In this document: one piece after another, positions 55,874 to 64,000 of the stretch
Position numbering within the stretch: position 1 is the first letter of the stretch
Layout: each line of letters begins with the position of its first letter
NCBI RefSeq assembly: GCF_004119445.1
Contig: NZ_QICI01000034.1
Span: 88,070-152,069 of the forward strand
Direction of reading: 5' to 3'
Length of the DNA: 64,000 nt
From: Chryseobacterium sp. CH21
GTDB taxonomy: Bacteria > Bacteroidota > Bacteroidia > Flavobacteriales > Weeksellaceae
The notes under the pieces: model-generated
What the model saw: only the letters and a program-made list of their open reading frames with translations
Told to the model about the DNA's origin: nothing
Databases searched by the model: none
Made by a program: the position numbers and the translations under genes

Positions 55874-58261
55874 TTAACTCTTTCCGGCGGCCTGCATCGG
55901 GTTAACCTTTCCGGTGGAGCCTCCTCTTACAGAACCTGCCTCTTGCTTTTGCTTAAAGAGCTGGAATTTTGAAGTTTGAGCACCAGATCCGGTACTTGTC
56001 CATAAGTTATTGGTTGTATCAATATCAGCAGTTTCTCTCATAGGATCAAGCTGAATAGATTTTACTTTTTTATCAAAATAATAGGTTTTGGAAACCTTTT
56101 GCTCGTTCAGTCTCCAGATTTGTGCAGCAGATTTGTCGTATAATTTTGAACCGTCTTCAAAAGTGAATTCAAGGATGATAGGCATTACCAATCCGCCTTT
56201 GTTCACAAAATCAATCTGATATCCTGTAATATTCCTGAACTTTTCTTTATCCTTGGCATCTAAAGGAACACCTGCTTCTGTTTTAATGGTGTATTCCTTA
56301 TTATTATCAACCTTTTCCTGACCTCTGTCATATCTGTAATAGAAATCCTGAGCATCCTTATCACCGTCAACATAGAATTTGATATTCTTGTCTTCTCTGT
56401 TTCTGATTTTGGAAAGATCTTCAAAATTGTTTACCAAAGGCTTTTCAACCTGATATTTTACTTCGGCAGCAGCTTTTGGATCTGTGTCAAGATTAGGAAC
56501 AGCTACTGTTACCTTATCAATTGCAATATCTACAGGATCTGTTCCGTAGAACCATCCTCTCCAGAACCAATCAAGGTCTTCACCACTTGCATCTTCCATT
56601 GTACGGAATAAATCTGCAGGTTCAGGATGTTTGAATGCCCATCTTTTAGCATAGGTTTTAAAAGCTTTATCAAAAAGTTCTCTCCCCATGATCGTTTCAC
56701 GAAGAATATTCAGTCCTGTAGCAGGTTTTGAATAGGCATTCGGACCATATTGAACAATATTCTCAGAGTTACTCATGATAGGCTCCAGCTGGTCTTTCGG
56801 CAGTTTCATATAATCTACAATCGTCCATGCCGGTCCTCTTTTGGATGGGAATTTATTATCCCATTTCTCTTCCGTAAGATATTCTGTAAACGTGTTTAAA
56901 CCTTCGTCCATCCATGCCCATTGTCTTTCATCAGAATTAATGATCATAGGGAAGAAATTGTGGCCAACCTCGTGGATGATTACCCCGATCATTCCGTTTT
57001 TGGTTCCTTCAGAATAGGTTCCGTCTTTCTCCGTTCTTCCGAAATTGAAACAGATCATAGGATATTCCATTCCGTTGGAAGCCTCTACAGACTGCGCTAC
57101 AGGATATGGATAAGGAATGGTAAATTCCGAATAGGTTTTGATCGTATGAGCAACGGCTTTTGTGGAAAACTTTCTGTAAAGTCCATAAGATTCTTTTGGA
57201 TAGAAACTCATCGCCATTACCTTATTGTTATTTTCAGGAATGGTTACACGCATTCCGTCCCAAACAAACTTTCTGGAAGAAGTCCATGCAAAATCACGAA
57301 CATCTTTTGCTTCAAAAACCCATGTTTTTCTTTGTTTTGAATGATTTTTCTCCGCTTTTTTAGCTTCATCCAACGTTACAATCTCTATAGGTTCAGCTGC
57401 ATTTTCAGCCTTTTTATATCTTGATAGCTGATCAGAGGTCAATACCTGATCATAGTTTTTACATTCTCCGGTTCCTCCTACGATATGATCAGCAGGAACA
57501 TTCATAGAAACTTTAAAGTCTCCGAAAACCAAAGCAAATTCACCTCTTCCGGTAAACTGATGGTTTTGCCATCCCTGGAAATCACTATATACGCACATTC
57601 TTGGATACCATTGTGCCATCGTATACAGGTCATTGCCGTCTTCAGGGAAATTTTCATAGCCTCCACGGCCTCCCATTTTCATTCTGTTGGAAATATTGTA
57701 GTTCCAGTCTACCTTGAAAACAAATTTTTCCCCCTTTTTCAAAACTTTAGGAAGATCAATACGCATCATCGTTTTATTGACTGTATATTTCAGAGGATTA
57801 CCTGAAGCATCAGTTACTTTTTCAAGACTTACTCCATACCCATTATCTTTCACAGGAAGCTCAGAAACTTTAAGCTGCTGATCTGTAGTAGAAGGCCGAA
57901 TTACAGATGAAGCATCGTATCCGGCATTTCTGATGCTTGAATGTTCGTTTTCATCAAGCTGCAGCCAGATATAATCCAGTTCATCCGGAGAATTGTTGTA
58001 GTAAGTAACGGTTTCCGAACCTTTCAGATTTCTTTTATCTTCATCCAGAAAAGCAGAAATGTTATAATCGGCTCTGTTTTGCCAGTATCCGTGTCCCGGA
58101 GCTCCCGAAGCCGTTCTGTAAATGTTGGGTGTGGGTAGAATAGTTCCCAGCTGCTCAAACCTGTTGCCATGATTGCTGCCTGGGTTATTCTGAATATTTT
58201 GTGCGGTGAAACCTGTATATGCAAATACAGAAAGTGAAAGTATAACAACTTTTAGTTTCAT
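55874..58261 (-). CDS. M1-family metallopeptidase, exported
   Basis: From MKLKVVILSLSVFAYTGFTA (signal peptide; a longer frame starts 27 bp upstream) about 795 residues. Zinc site IIHEVGHNFFPMIINSDERQ followed by WMDEGLNTFTEYL, i.e. HExxH plus the downstream Glu, near residue 425-455. The MEYPMICFNFG block is the M1 G-x-M-E-N-like strand. No T9SS domain; the C-terminal region is a ~250-residue beta domain. Probably a periplasmic or outer-membrane aminopeptidase. Confidence 0.92.
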   Translation of the reverse strand: MKLKVVILSLSVFAYTGFTAQNIQNNPGSNHGNRFEQLGTILPTPNIYRTASGAPGHGYWQNRADYNISAFLDEDKRNLKGSETVTYYNNSPDELDYIWLQLDENEHSSIRNAGYDASSVIRPSTTDQQLKVSELPVKDNGYGVSLEKVTDASGNPLKYTVNKTMMRIDLPKVLKKGEKFVFKVDWNYNISNRMKMGGRGGYENFPEDGNDLYTMAQWYPRMCVYSDFQGWQNHQFTGRGEFALVFGDFKVSMNVPADHIVGGTGECKNYDQVLTSDQLSRYKKAENAAEPIEIVTLDEAKKAEKNHSKQRKTWVFEAKDVRDFAWTSSRKFVWDGMRVTIPENNNKVMAMSFYPKESYGLYRKFSTKAVAHTIKTYSEFTIPYPYPVAQSVEASNGMEYPMICFNFGRTEKDGTYSEGTKNGMIGVIIHEVGHNFFPMIINSDERQWAWMDEGLNTFTEYLTEEKWDNKFPSKRGPAWTIVDYMKLPKDQLEPIMSNSENIVQYGPNAYSKPATGLNILRETIMGRELFDKAFKTYAKRWAFKHPEPADLFRTMEDASGEDLDWFWRGWFYGTDPVDIAIDKVTVAVPNLDTDPKAAAEVKYQVEKPLVNNFEDLSKIRNREDKNIKFYVDGDKDAQDFYYRYDRGQEKVDNNKEYTIKTEAGVPLDAKDKEKFRNITGYQIDFVNKGGLVMPIILEFTFEDGSKLYDKSAAQIWRLNEQKVSKTYYFDKKVKSIQLDPMRETADIDTTNNLWTSTGSGAQTSKFQLFKQKQEAGSVRGGSTGKVNPMQAAGKS

Positions 58262-58329
58262 ATCCGAAAATGATTGATTAATGATCAAAGATAGGAATAA
58301 GCTGTTGAAATAATATCAATATTTAACTT

Positions 58330-58908
58330 TTAAAAAGGAATTCTTTCCAAAGTCATTTTTAAAGAAAGTGCAAATACTCCGGAAGAGACAAAAAGAATCC
58401 AGTCTTTCTTATTTACTTTAAAAAGATTGAGAAGGATAAACAGGATGATCAAAATGGCAAAAACAATTACAATTTGCCCAAGTTCTAATCCTATATTGAA
58501 GCCTATCAATGGTAATGCAATATTCTGACTTTTCGCAATCATTACTCTTGCCGTGTTGGCGAATCCCATTCCATGAACAAGCCCGAAGATGAGAGCAAGG
58601 TAGTAATTGGCCCGCATCAGAGTCTGCTTTTGATTTTTCATCATAATATTATCCAAAGAAGTCACAACAATAGTCAGGGGAATTAAAAATTCAACCCAAT
58701 CAGAAGGAACCCTGAAGACGTCAAGAATACTTAAAGCTAATGTGATGGAATGTCCAATTGTAAATGCAGTAACAAGAATTAGTATTTTTTTCCAGTCATT
58801 GTAAGAATAAACAGCAATCAAAGCCAGTACAAACAGCTGATGATCTAAGGCATCCAGTGAGATAATATGTTCCCATCCGAGGTGTAAATAAAAAAGAAAA
58901 TCCTGCAT
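58330..58908 (-). CDS. HupE/UreJ-family membrane protein
   Basis: 192 residues, about six membrane helices; the HLGWEHIISLDALDHQLF start and LIFGLVHGMGFANT motif are those of HupE/UreJ proteins, which carry nickel or cobalt across the inner membrane. No urease or hydrogenase gene is near. Independent transcript. Confidence 0.88.
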   Translation of the reverse strand: MQDFLFYLHLGWEHIISLDALDHQLFVLALIAVYSYNDWKKILILVTAFTIGHSITLALSILDVFRVPSDWVEFLIPLTIVVTSLDNIMMKNQKQTLMRANYYLALIFGLVHGMGFANTARVMIAKSQNIALPLIGFNIGLELGQIVIVFAILIILFILLNLFKVNKKDWILFVSSGVFALSLKMTLERIPF

Positions 58909-59032
58909 TTTGAATATTTTGTTAAAGTGTTGTTGATTTTGTTATTGTTTTTATGTTTTTCTCTTAATAATTATCAATATGGTGAATTATTTTAATTTAA
59001 AATAAAAATTGTATAATTGTATATCTAAAAAA

Positions 59033-62000
59033 ATGAAAATGGATATTAAAAAATTATTCTTTACAAAAGTACACATTTCGCCCGGAGGAACGAAGCTTCT
59101 GCGAAATGCTACTGTAGCCTTTTTGGGATTGTATTCCTATACTTTTTATGGACAAGTACAGAAATTAGATTCCCGATTTGATATTTTATTGAAAAATAAG
59201 GAGAGCATTGCCAATGGAAGAGCTGTAAAAGAATTGGAACGCCCCGATATGAAACTTGATCAACATTTGGTGGTGACTTCAAAAGGAGCACAAACCATGT
59301 ATTCATGTATTATTTATACTAAAGAGCCGGAAAAACTGAAAGCTGATGGTTTTCTGGTACAAAGTCAGTTACCTACTTTTTCTACTGCATTAGTTTCCAT
59401 TGAAGATATTGAAAGACTGATGACGCTTCCCTATGTGACTTCAGTAGCTGCTCCTGCATTCGATGAACTTCATAATGATGTGAGTAGAGCTCAATCCGGA
59501 GCAAGTCTTCTGCAGGATGGTGTTTTTAATAACACAGCATATAACGGGACGGGCGTATTAGTAGGGATTTATGACAGTGGAATAGACTGGAAGCATCCGG
59601 ACTTCAGAAAAGCCGATGACCAGACAAAAAGCAGAATTGTTTCCATCTGGGATCAGACACTAACGGCACAATTTGGAGAGACTACTCCTACAGGATTTTC
59701 AACAGGAGTAGAATATACAAGAGCACAGATTGAAGATGAGCTGGACGGAACACCTACAGGTTACGTTCGTGAAAATGATACCAATGGACATGGAACCCAT
59801 GTTTCCGGTACTGCTGCAGGAAATGGTTCCGGTTTTACAGATAAAAGACATAAAGGATTCTCATCGGATGCAGATATTGTCTTTGTAAAAGGAGGAAACG
59901 GATCTTTTCCTACAACAAATACCATTAATGCTTTGACCTACTTTAAAAATGTAGCAACAGCTCTTAATAAACCTATTGTTGTCAATATGAGTATTGGAGG
60001 GCAGGGGAGTGCTCATGACGGAACTTCCAGCCATGAAGTAGCAGTGAATGATTTTACCACTTCGGGAGCGGGAAGAGTAGTTGTTATTTCTGCAGGTAAT
60101 GATTATGGAGCTAACCTCCATAGAAAATTTGATATAGCAGCCAATGCATCACAGACCTATACTTTTACAGTAGCAAGCAATACTTCTGCAGCATCCGTAT
60201 TTTCATTTATTATGTATGCTAATGATAATTCTCCTGTTACAGCCAAGCTAACAACTCCTGATGGACAGGTTTATACCCAAAATATAAGTACTACTACGGC
60301 CCATAGTATATTAGGAGGTGGTCTTACTGCTACTATGTATAACTATTGGGGAAATGATAATAACAAAAGATATGTTCAGCTGATAGTAACCAGAACTTCA
60401 GGAACTACGAATGTCCAGGGTAATTATACATTAGAAATTACCAACAATGGTACACAGCAGATTACCACCCATGGATGGTTATATAGCCAGGGAGTGGCAA
60501 CAACATTACAAAACGGAGATAATGAATATATTGTGGGATCTCCAGGAAATGCTTCGAACGCTATTACAGTAGCATCCTATATGGGAAGAGCCAGCTGGTA
60601 TAGCGGTACAAGCGGTTATTTTACACTTACTCCTCAGGAATCTATCTCTTCATTCAGTTCACAGGGACCAAGAGTGGATGGTGTTCAAAAACCGGAGATC
60701 GCAGGTTCTGGTCAGAATGTAATCTCTTCCAGATCAGCTGATTCAGCTCCCGCTGCGACAGATATTATTGCAGGAACTACTTATTATGTGAAAAATCAAG
60801 GGACTAGTATGTCTTCACCAGGAGTTGCAGGAGCGGTAGGACTATTGCTTCAGGCCAATCCTACATTGACTGCAGCGCAGGTGAAATCACGTCTTACAGC
60901 TAACGCAAGAATGGATGGAGCAACCGGAGCTGTTCCTAATATGAGATGGGGATATGGTAAACTGGATATTTATAAAGCCGTTACGGATGAATTAGGGTGT
61001 GTAAAATCTAATTTTGAAACAATAGGCTATGATGAACCTTATATTATTGCGAATACAGAATCTAATTATTACTTTGATAATATAGCTCTTGCAGTAAGAT
61101 ATACCCCGACATTAACAGGGAAATTGGGTGGTTTTTCATTTTTAACAGGAACTTCGATCCCTTCAGATATCCCGGTTGATATTCAAATCAGAAAAGTGAA
61201 TTCCAGTGGAAATCCAGGAGATATTATTGCCACTAAAACCATTACTTCATGGCTTAATAGTACTCAGAAATTTACTTGGAATTATGTGAACCTTTCCGAT
61301 CTGAATGTACAAATGGTAACCGGAAAAGAATTTTATATTGTCGTAAATGGCTTAGGAGGAAGAATTGCGATGAAAGCTGAAAATGCTGTAGTAAACAACA
61401 GATCAAAGACTTCTACAGACGGTACCACATGGACATCCAGAACATTTGATCTTAAAATGAGAGCTACTGTATATGAAAATGTTGCTGAAGTAAAGAATTT
61501 AGCCACTTCCAATCAAACAAAAGCAAGCACGGTAGCGAATGGAAACAATTATTTCACCAATGCCTGCCAGCTTATTGCAAGAGTTGAAAAAGAAACGGCA
61601 AGTACAGTAACAGGAAATGTGACTTCAAAAGTATGGGTGGACAATGCGCAACCCAACTATGTAGCAAGAAGATATGAAATCAATTCAGATGTAAACACAA
61701 CTACAGCTACCGGAAAAGTAACTTTATATTTCAAGCAGGCTGATTTTGATGCTTATAATCTGACAAGTGGTGTGAAGTTGCCTACTTCACCTACAGATGT
61801 TGCCAATAAAGCCAATCTTCTTATTGAAAAGTATACTGGAACAAGTACAACAGGTACTACAGCTTCTTTTGGAGGATCTGCAACAATTATTACTCCTGAT
61901 ATCGCAGATATTATCTGGAATGATACCTACCAGTACTGGGAAGTAAGCTTCCAGGCAACAGGTTTTGGCGGATATTTTGTTAAAACAGGTACCACATTAG

Positions 62001-62257
62001 GAACAGCTGATGTTAAGATGAATTCAGAAGTAAATATCACCCCGAATCCTGCAAAAGATTTTGTCAATGTAAGATTAGGAAGACATTCCAAAGGTGCAGT
62101 AACCATTTATGATGTTTCAGGAAAATTAGTGAAAACTGTAAATGTAGATGCTAATTCAGGTAGAATTAATGTTTCGGAACTTGTAAAAGGAACTTATCTG
62201 TTTACCATTGTACTGGAGGATGGCACAAAAATTACGAAAAAAGTAATTAAAGAATAA
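59033..62257 (+). CDS. S8 (subtilisin-type) serine protease with T9SS tail
   Basis: About 1074 residues from the ATG at 59033 (the alternative TTG at 59009 is unlikely). Catalytic Asp in VGIYDSGIDWKHPD, His in NGHGTHVSGTAAG, Ser in GTSMSSPGVAGAVG; the oxyanion Asn lies in VVVISAGNDYG. An insert of about 150 residues splits the domain between His and Ser (N-x-T rich, jelly-roll like). C-terminal half: two or three beta domains, then the sorting domain NPAKDFVNVRLGRHSKGAVT to KKVIKE. Exported through T9SS to the surface or medium. Confidence 0.95.
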   Translation: MKMDIKKLFFTKVHISPGGTKLLRNATVAFLGLYSYTFYGQVQKLDSRFDILLKNKESIANGRAVKELERPDMKLDQHLVVTSKGAQTMYSCIIYTKEPEKLKADGFLVQSQLPTFSTALVSIEDIERLMTLPYVTSVAAPAFDELHNDVSRAQSGASLLQDGVFNNTAYNGTGVLVGIYDSGIDWKHPDFRKADDQTKSRIVSIWDQTLTAQFGETTPTGFSTGVEYTRAQIEDELDGTPTGYVRENDTNGHGTHVSGTAAGNGSGFTDKRHKGFSSDADIVFVKGGNGSFPTTNTINALTYFKNVATALNKPIVVNMSIGGQGSAHDGTSSHEVAVNDFTTSGAGRVVVISAGNDYGANLHRKFDIAANASQTYTFTVASNTSAASVFSFIMYANDNSPVTAKLTTPDGQVYTQNISTTTAHSILGGGLTATMYNYWGNDNNKRYVQLIVTRTSGTTNVQGNYTLEITNNGTQQITTHGWLYSQGVATTLQNGDNEYIVGSPGNASNAITVASYMGRASWYSGTSGYFTLTPQESISSFSSQGPRVDGVQKPEIAGSGQNVISSRSADSAPAATDIIAGTTYYVKNQGTSMSSPGVAGAVGLLLQANPTLTAAQVKSRLTANARMDGATGAVPNMRWGYGKLDIYKAVTDELGCVKSNFETIGYDEPYIIANTESNYYFDNIALAVRYTPTLTGKLGGFSFLTGTSIPSDIPVDIQIRKVNSSGNPGDIIATKTITSWLNSTQKFTWNYVNLSDLNVQMVTGKEFYIVVNGLGGRIAMKAENAVVNNRSKTSTDGTTWTSRTFDLKMRATVYENVAEVKNLATSNQTKASTVANGNNYFTNACQLIARVEKETASTVTGNVTSKVWVDNAQPNYVARRYEINSDVNTTTATGKVTLYFKQADFDAYNLTSGVKLPTSPTDVANKANLLIEKYTGTSTTGTTASFGGSATIITPDIADIIWNDTYQYWEVSFQATGFGGYFVKTGTTLGTADVKMNSEVNITPNPAKDFVNVRLGRHSKGAVTIYDVSGKLVKTVNVDANSGRINVSELVKGTYLFTIVLEDGTKITKKVIKE

Positions 62258-62282
62258 GACTTCATTATCAAATTCAAATAGT

Positions 62283-62316
62283 AAAGCAGCAGTTTTTATA
62301 ACTGCTGCTTTTTTTA
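62283..62316 (+). terminator. Terminator after the S8 protease gene
   Basis: AAAGCAGCAGTT / AACTGCTGCTTT stem with a five-base loop and a T7 tract. Confidence 0.9.
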
Positions 62317-62338
62317 TATTTGCTGTAAAATAAAATTC

Positions 62339-62854
62339 ATGTCACGTAAGTTTTTTTGGAGTTTTCTTTTATTATTAATGATGGTTTTTCAGAGTTTTAC
62401 GAGCAGTGAAGCTTTTCATCCTTACCATGTTGGCTCTGTAGAAATTAATTATAACTCGAAATCCAGAACATTTGAAGTGACGGGAAGATTCTTCCTTGAT
62501 GACATGGAAAATGGTTTAGGAAAAAAATATGGAGGAGCTTTTCATTTTAATGATGAAAAATATAAGGTGAAATTGAATGATGCATTACAGAAATACTGTT
62601 CAGAATATTTCAAACTAAAAGCCGATAACAAATTTTTGAAGGTTAATTATATTGGCTACGAAGAAGATCAGGAATCTGTAAACGTCTTCATGGAATCTGA
62701 ACCTGCAGCCACTCCTAAAAAAGTAGAAACCGCAGTAAGTTTTCTGTATAACCTTTTTGATGATCAGATCAATATCGTTCATATTATTGTGAACGGACAA
62801 AGAAACAGTGAAAAACTTACTTATCCTAACCGTTATCTTTATAAACAGTTTTAA
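62339..62854 (+). CDS. DUF6702-type exported protein
   Basis: 171 residues; signal peptide then AFHPYHVGSVEINYNSKSRT and the FEVTGRFFLDDMENGLGK pattern, as in the DUF6702 family of Bacteroidetes. No catalytic residues are evident. Follows the S8 protease terminator by 23 bases, so it has its own promoter. Such proteins often lie beside M1 peptidase and HupE genes, as here; what links them is unknown. Confidence 0.75.
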   Translation: MSRKFFWSFLLLLMMVFQSFTSSEAFHPYHVGSVEINYNSKSRTFEVTGRFFLDDMENGLGKKYGGAFHFNDEKYKVKLNDALQKYCSEYFKLKADNKFLKVNYIGYEEDQESVNVFMESEPAATPKKVETAVSFLYNLFDDQINIVHIIVNGQRNSEKLTYPNRYLYKQF

Positions 62855-62924
62855 ACATATTATAAAGCTCTAATGGTAAGTAGCATTACGATTCGGTTTA
62901 GATTATTTAAATTTGACGCAAAGG

Positions 62925-63066
62925 TTTAATATATTGTATTATGCTTTTAAGGGAGCAAAGGTAGAATCAACTTTAAACGTACAAATATTCATACAGCTTA
63001 GTCAACGACTTTGTCGCTTCCTTAGCCCACTTCTGATAAGCTATTTTAATATCAGCTTTGCGTTTT
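62925..63066 (-). repeat. Dispersed element with ACGCAAAG inverted ends, copy 2
   Basis: About 142 bp, reverse to the copy at 37920-38092. Outer ends ACGCAAAGG and CTTTGCGT are inverted; the core GACAAAGTCG and CCTTTGCTCCC (read on the minus strand) is shared. No ORF. Confidence 0.75.
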
Positions 63067-63082
63067 AAACAATTCTGAAATA

Positions 63083-63676
63083 TTAATTTTCCAGCTGAAT
63101 CAACGTATTAATTCCTTTTGCATGAGCCAGCAGATCAGGGAAAAAGTCATCATAACATTGCTGAAGATAATCTTTGTTCTTTAAAAAAGCTTCAAAAACA
63201 GGAATATCTTTATCCAGATACTTTGCTTTATTCAACACATTCTGAATACTGAATTTAATGCCCCAGTCTTCGCGGTAATTATAAAGCCAGTCATCATGCT
63301 CCATTTTAACAAGCATTTTTTTGAAATTTTCCGGCAGCCACTGCTCATTGGCATTTAAAACACGATAAACCTTAAGAGAGTGAGCTTTCCATTCTGTAAG
63401 AGTGTTTAAAGAAAGATCATTAGCTACAAAATAATCCATAGAAACATCCACAAAAGCACCAGCATACAATCTTACTAAAGGAGCATATACTTTTTTGGCT
63501 TCATGTATAGCAGGGTGAGAATCTGTAAACGTATCAATAGCCCTGTGAAGGGTAATTCCGTCCTGAATATCTTTCGGGAAAGAGAAACGATCTCTGTTGC
63601 GGATAAAATCTTCAAGAAATTGTCCCACGATCTGTCCGTCGGTAAAAGAAAGAAAGGAATGCGCCAGATAATTCAT
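63083..63676 (-). CDS. Acyl carrier protein phosphodiesterase (AcpH family)
   Basis: 197 residues, all helical. The family start MNYLAHSFLSFTDGQIVGQF, the GITLHRAIDTFTDSHPA block and FVDVSMDYFVANDL, an HD-like metal-binding arrangement, fit ACP phosphodiesterase, which removes 4'-phosphopantetheine from ACP. Single gene. Confidence 0.88.
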   Translation of the reverse strand: MNYLAHSFLSFTDGQIVGQFLEDFIRNRDRFSFPKDIQDGITLHRAIDTFTDSHPAIHEAKKVYAPLVRLYAGAFVDVSMDYFVANDLSLNTLTEWKAHSLKVYRVLNANEQWLPENFKKMLVKMEHDDWLYNYREDWGIKFSIQNVLNKAKYLDKDIPVFEAFLKNKDYLQQCYDDFFPDLLAHAKGINTLIQLEN

Positions 63677-63720
63677 AACTTAAAGATATGAATTAAATGT
63701 GGATGGTGAAAGGTGAATAG

Positions 63721-63975
63721 TGAATTCGCTTTGCTAGTGAATTTCTTATCTGACATCCCAATTGACCATTGACTACGCTGCAAAATTGACCATTCACAAT
63801 CCTACCAATATTGAATTCGCTTCGCTAGTGAATTTTCTGTCTACACATCAATTGACCATTGACTTGCGAAGCAAAATTGACCATTCACAATCCTACCAAT
63901 ATTGAATTCGCTTTGCTAGTGAATTTTCTGTCTACACATCAATTGACTATTGACTGCGAAGCAAAAATTGACCAA
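63721..63975. repeat. 91-bp tandem repeat, about 2.8 units, runs to the window end
   Basis: Units begin TGAATTCGCTTTGCTAGTGA at 63721, 63812 and 63903, an exact 91-bp period. Each unit has CAATTGACCATTGACT and AATTGACCATTCACAATCC, which partly repeat each other inside the unit. Lies after the ACP phosphodiesterase start; no coding frame. Confidence 0.88.
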
Positions 63976-64000
63976 TTCACCGAACTTCGACCAATTAATC

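Noticed and set aside
63721..63975. CRISPR reading of the terminal repeats
   Set aside because: The whole 91-bp unit repeats, with no unique spacers between short repeats.

Overview
The window looks like chromosomal DNA of a flavobacterium of the Weeksellaceae, most likely Chryseobacterium or a close relative. This rests on AT-rich DNA, A-rich leaders in place of strong Shine-Dalgarno sites, four predicted type IX secretion (T9SS) cargo proteins with C-terminal sorting domains, GLPGLI and DUF2490 family proteins, Bacteroidetes-type TAnnTTTG promoter boxes, and an FMN riboswitch before ribB. I ran no database search, so family names come from motif recognition.

Layout. 1-8.3 kb: carboxylesterase (5' end outside the window), a Cys-rich small peptide, GH13 alpha-amylase, DinB polymerase, GNAT, a TlpA-like thioredoxin, purine nucleoside phosphorylase, LpxK and TruA. 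8.8-21.1 kb: MsbA-like ABC exporter, M43 metalloprotease, methyltransferase, an apparent hydrolase/membrane-protein chimera, MFS symporter, outer-membrane proteins and a T9SS protein. 21.2-24.8 kb: FMN riboswitch with ribB, small enzymes, and eight DnaA-box-like sites between 23.61 and 23.90 kb (candidate oriC). 24.9-38.8 kb: mostly minus-strand small secreted, lipoprotein and membrane genes, including an ecotin-type protease inhibitor, a Kelch T9SS protein and an SMI1/KNR4 protein. 37.3-45.9 kb: accessory zone with repeats, a long hairpin, an XRE regulator, an about 966-residue HD plus Hsp90-like ATPase, and two gene cassettes separated by copies of the groEL 3' end and terminator. 45.9-48.3 kb: groES-groEL with a four-helix-bundle gene between them. 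48.4-54.4 kb: TerC, dicarboxylate and citrate transporters and DUF2490, divergent from a LytS/LytTR two-component system. 54.4-55.1 kb: two tandem double-glycine-leader Cys peptides. 55.1-64 kb: M1 peptidase, HupE/UreJ, a large S8 T9SS protease, DUF6702, ACP phosphodiesterase and a 91-bp tandem repeat.

A technical point affects many entries. Sixteen genes, including the normally indispensable lpxK and the conserved truA, are broken by 20 single-base shifts. Each is repaired by adding one base to a short homopolymer, and all are deletions. This is best explained by uncorrected sequencing error. The affected genes are therefore given at their repaired full extent, and every repaired length is a multiple of three.

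The most interesting biology is the candidate origin, the LytTR system beside paired double-glycine peptides, the HD-Hsp90 ATPase island with its structured non-coding neighbour, and the recurrent insertion point behind groEL.
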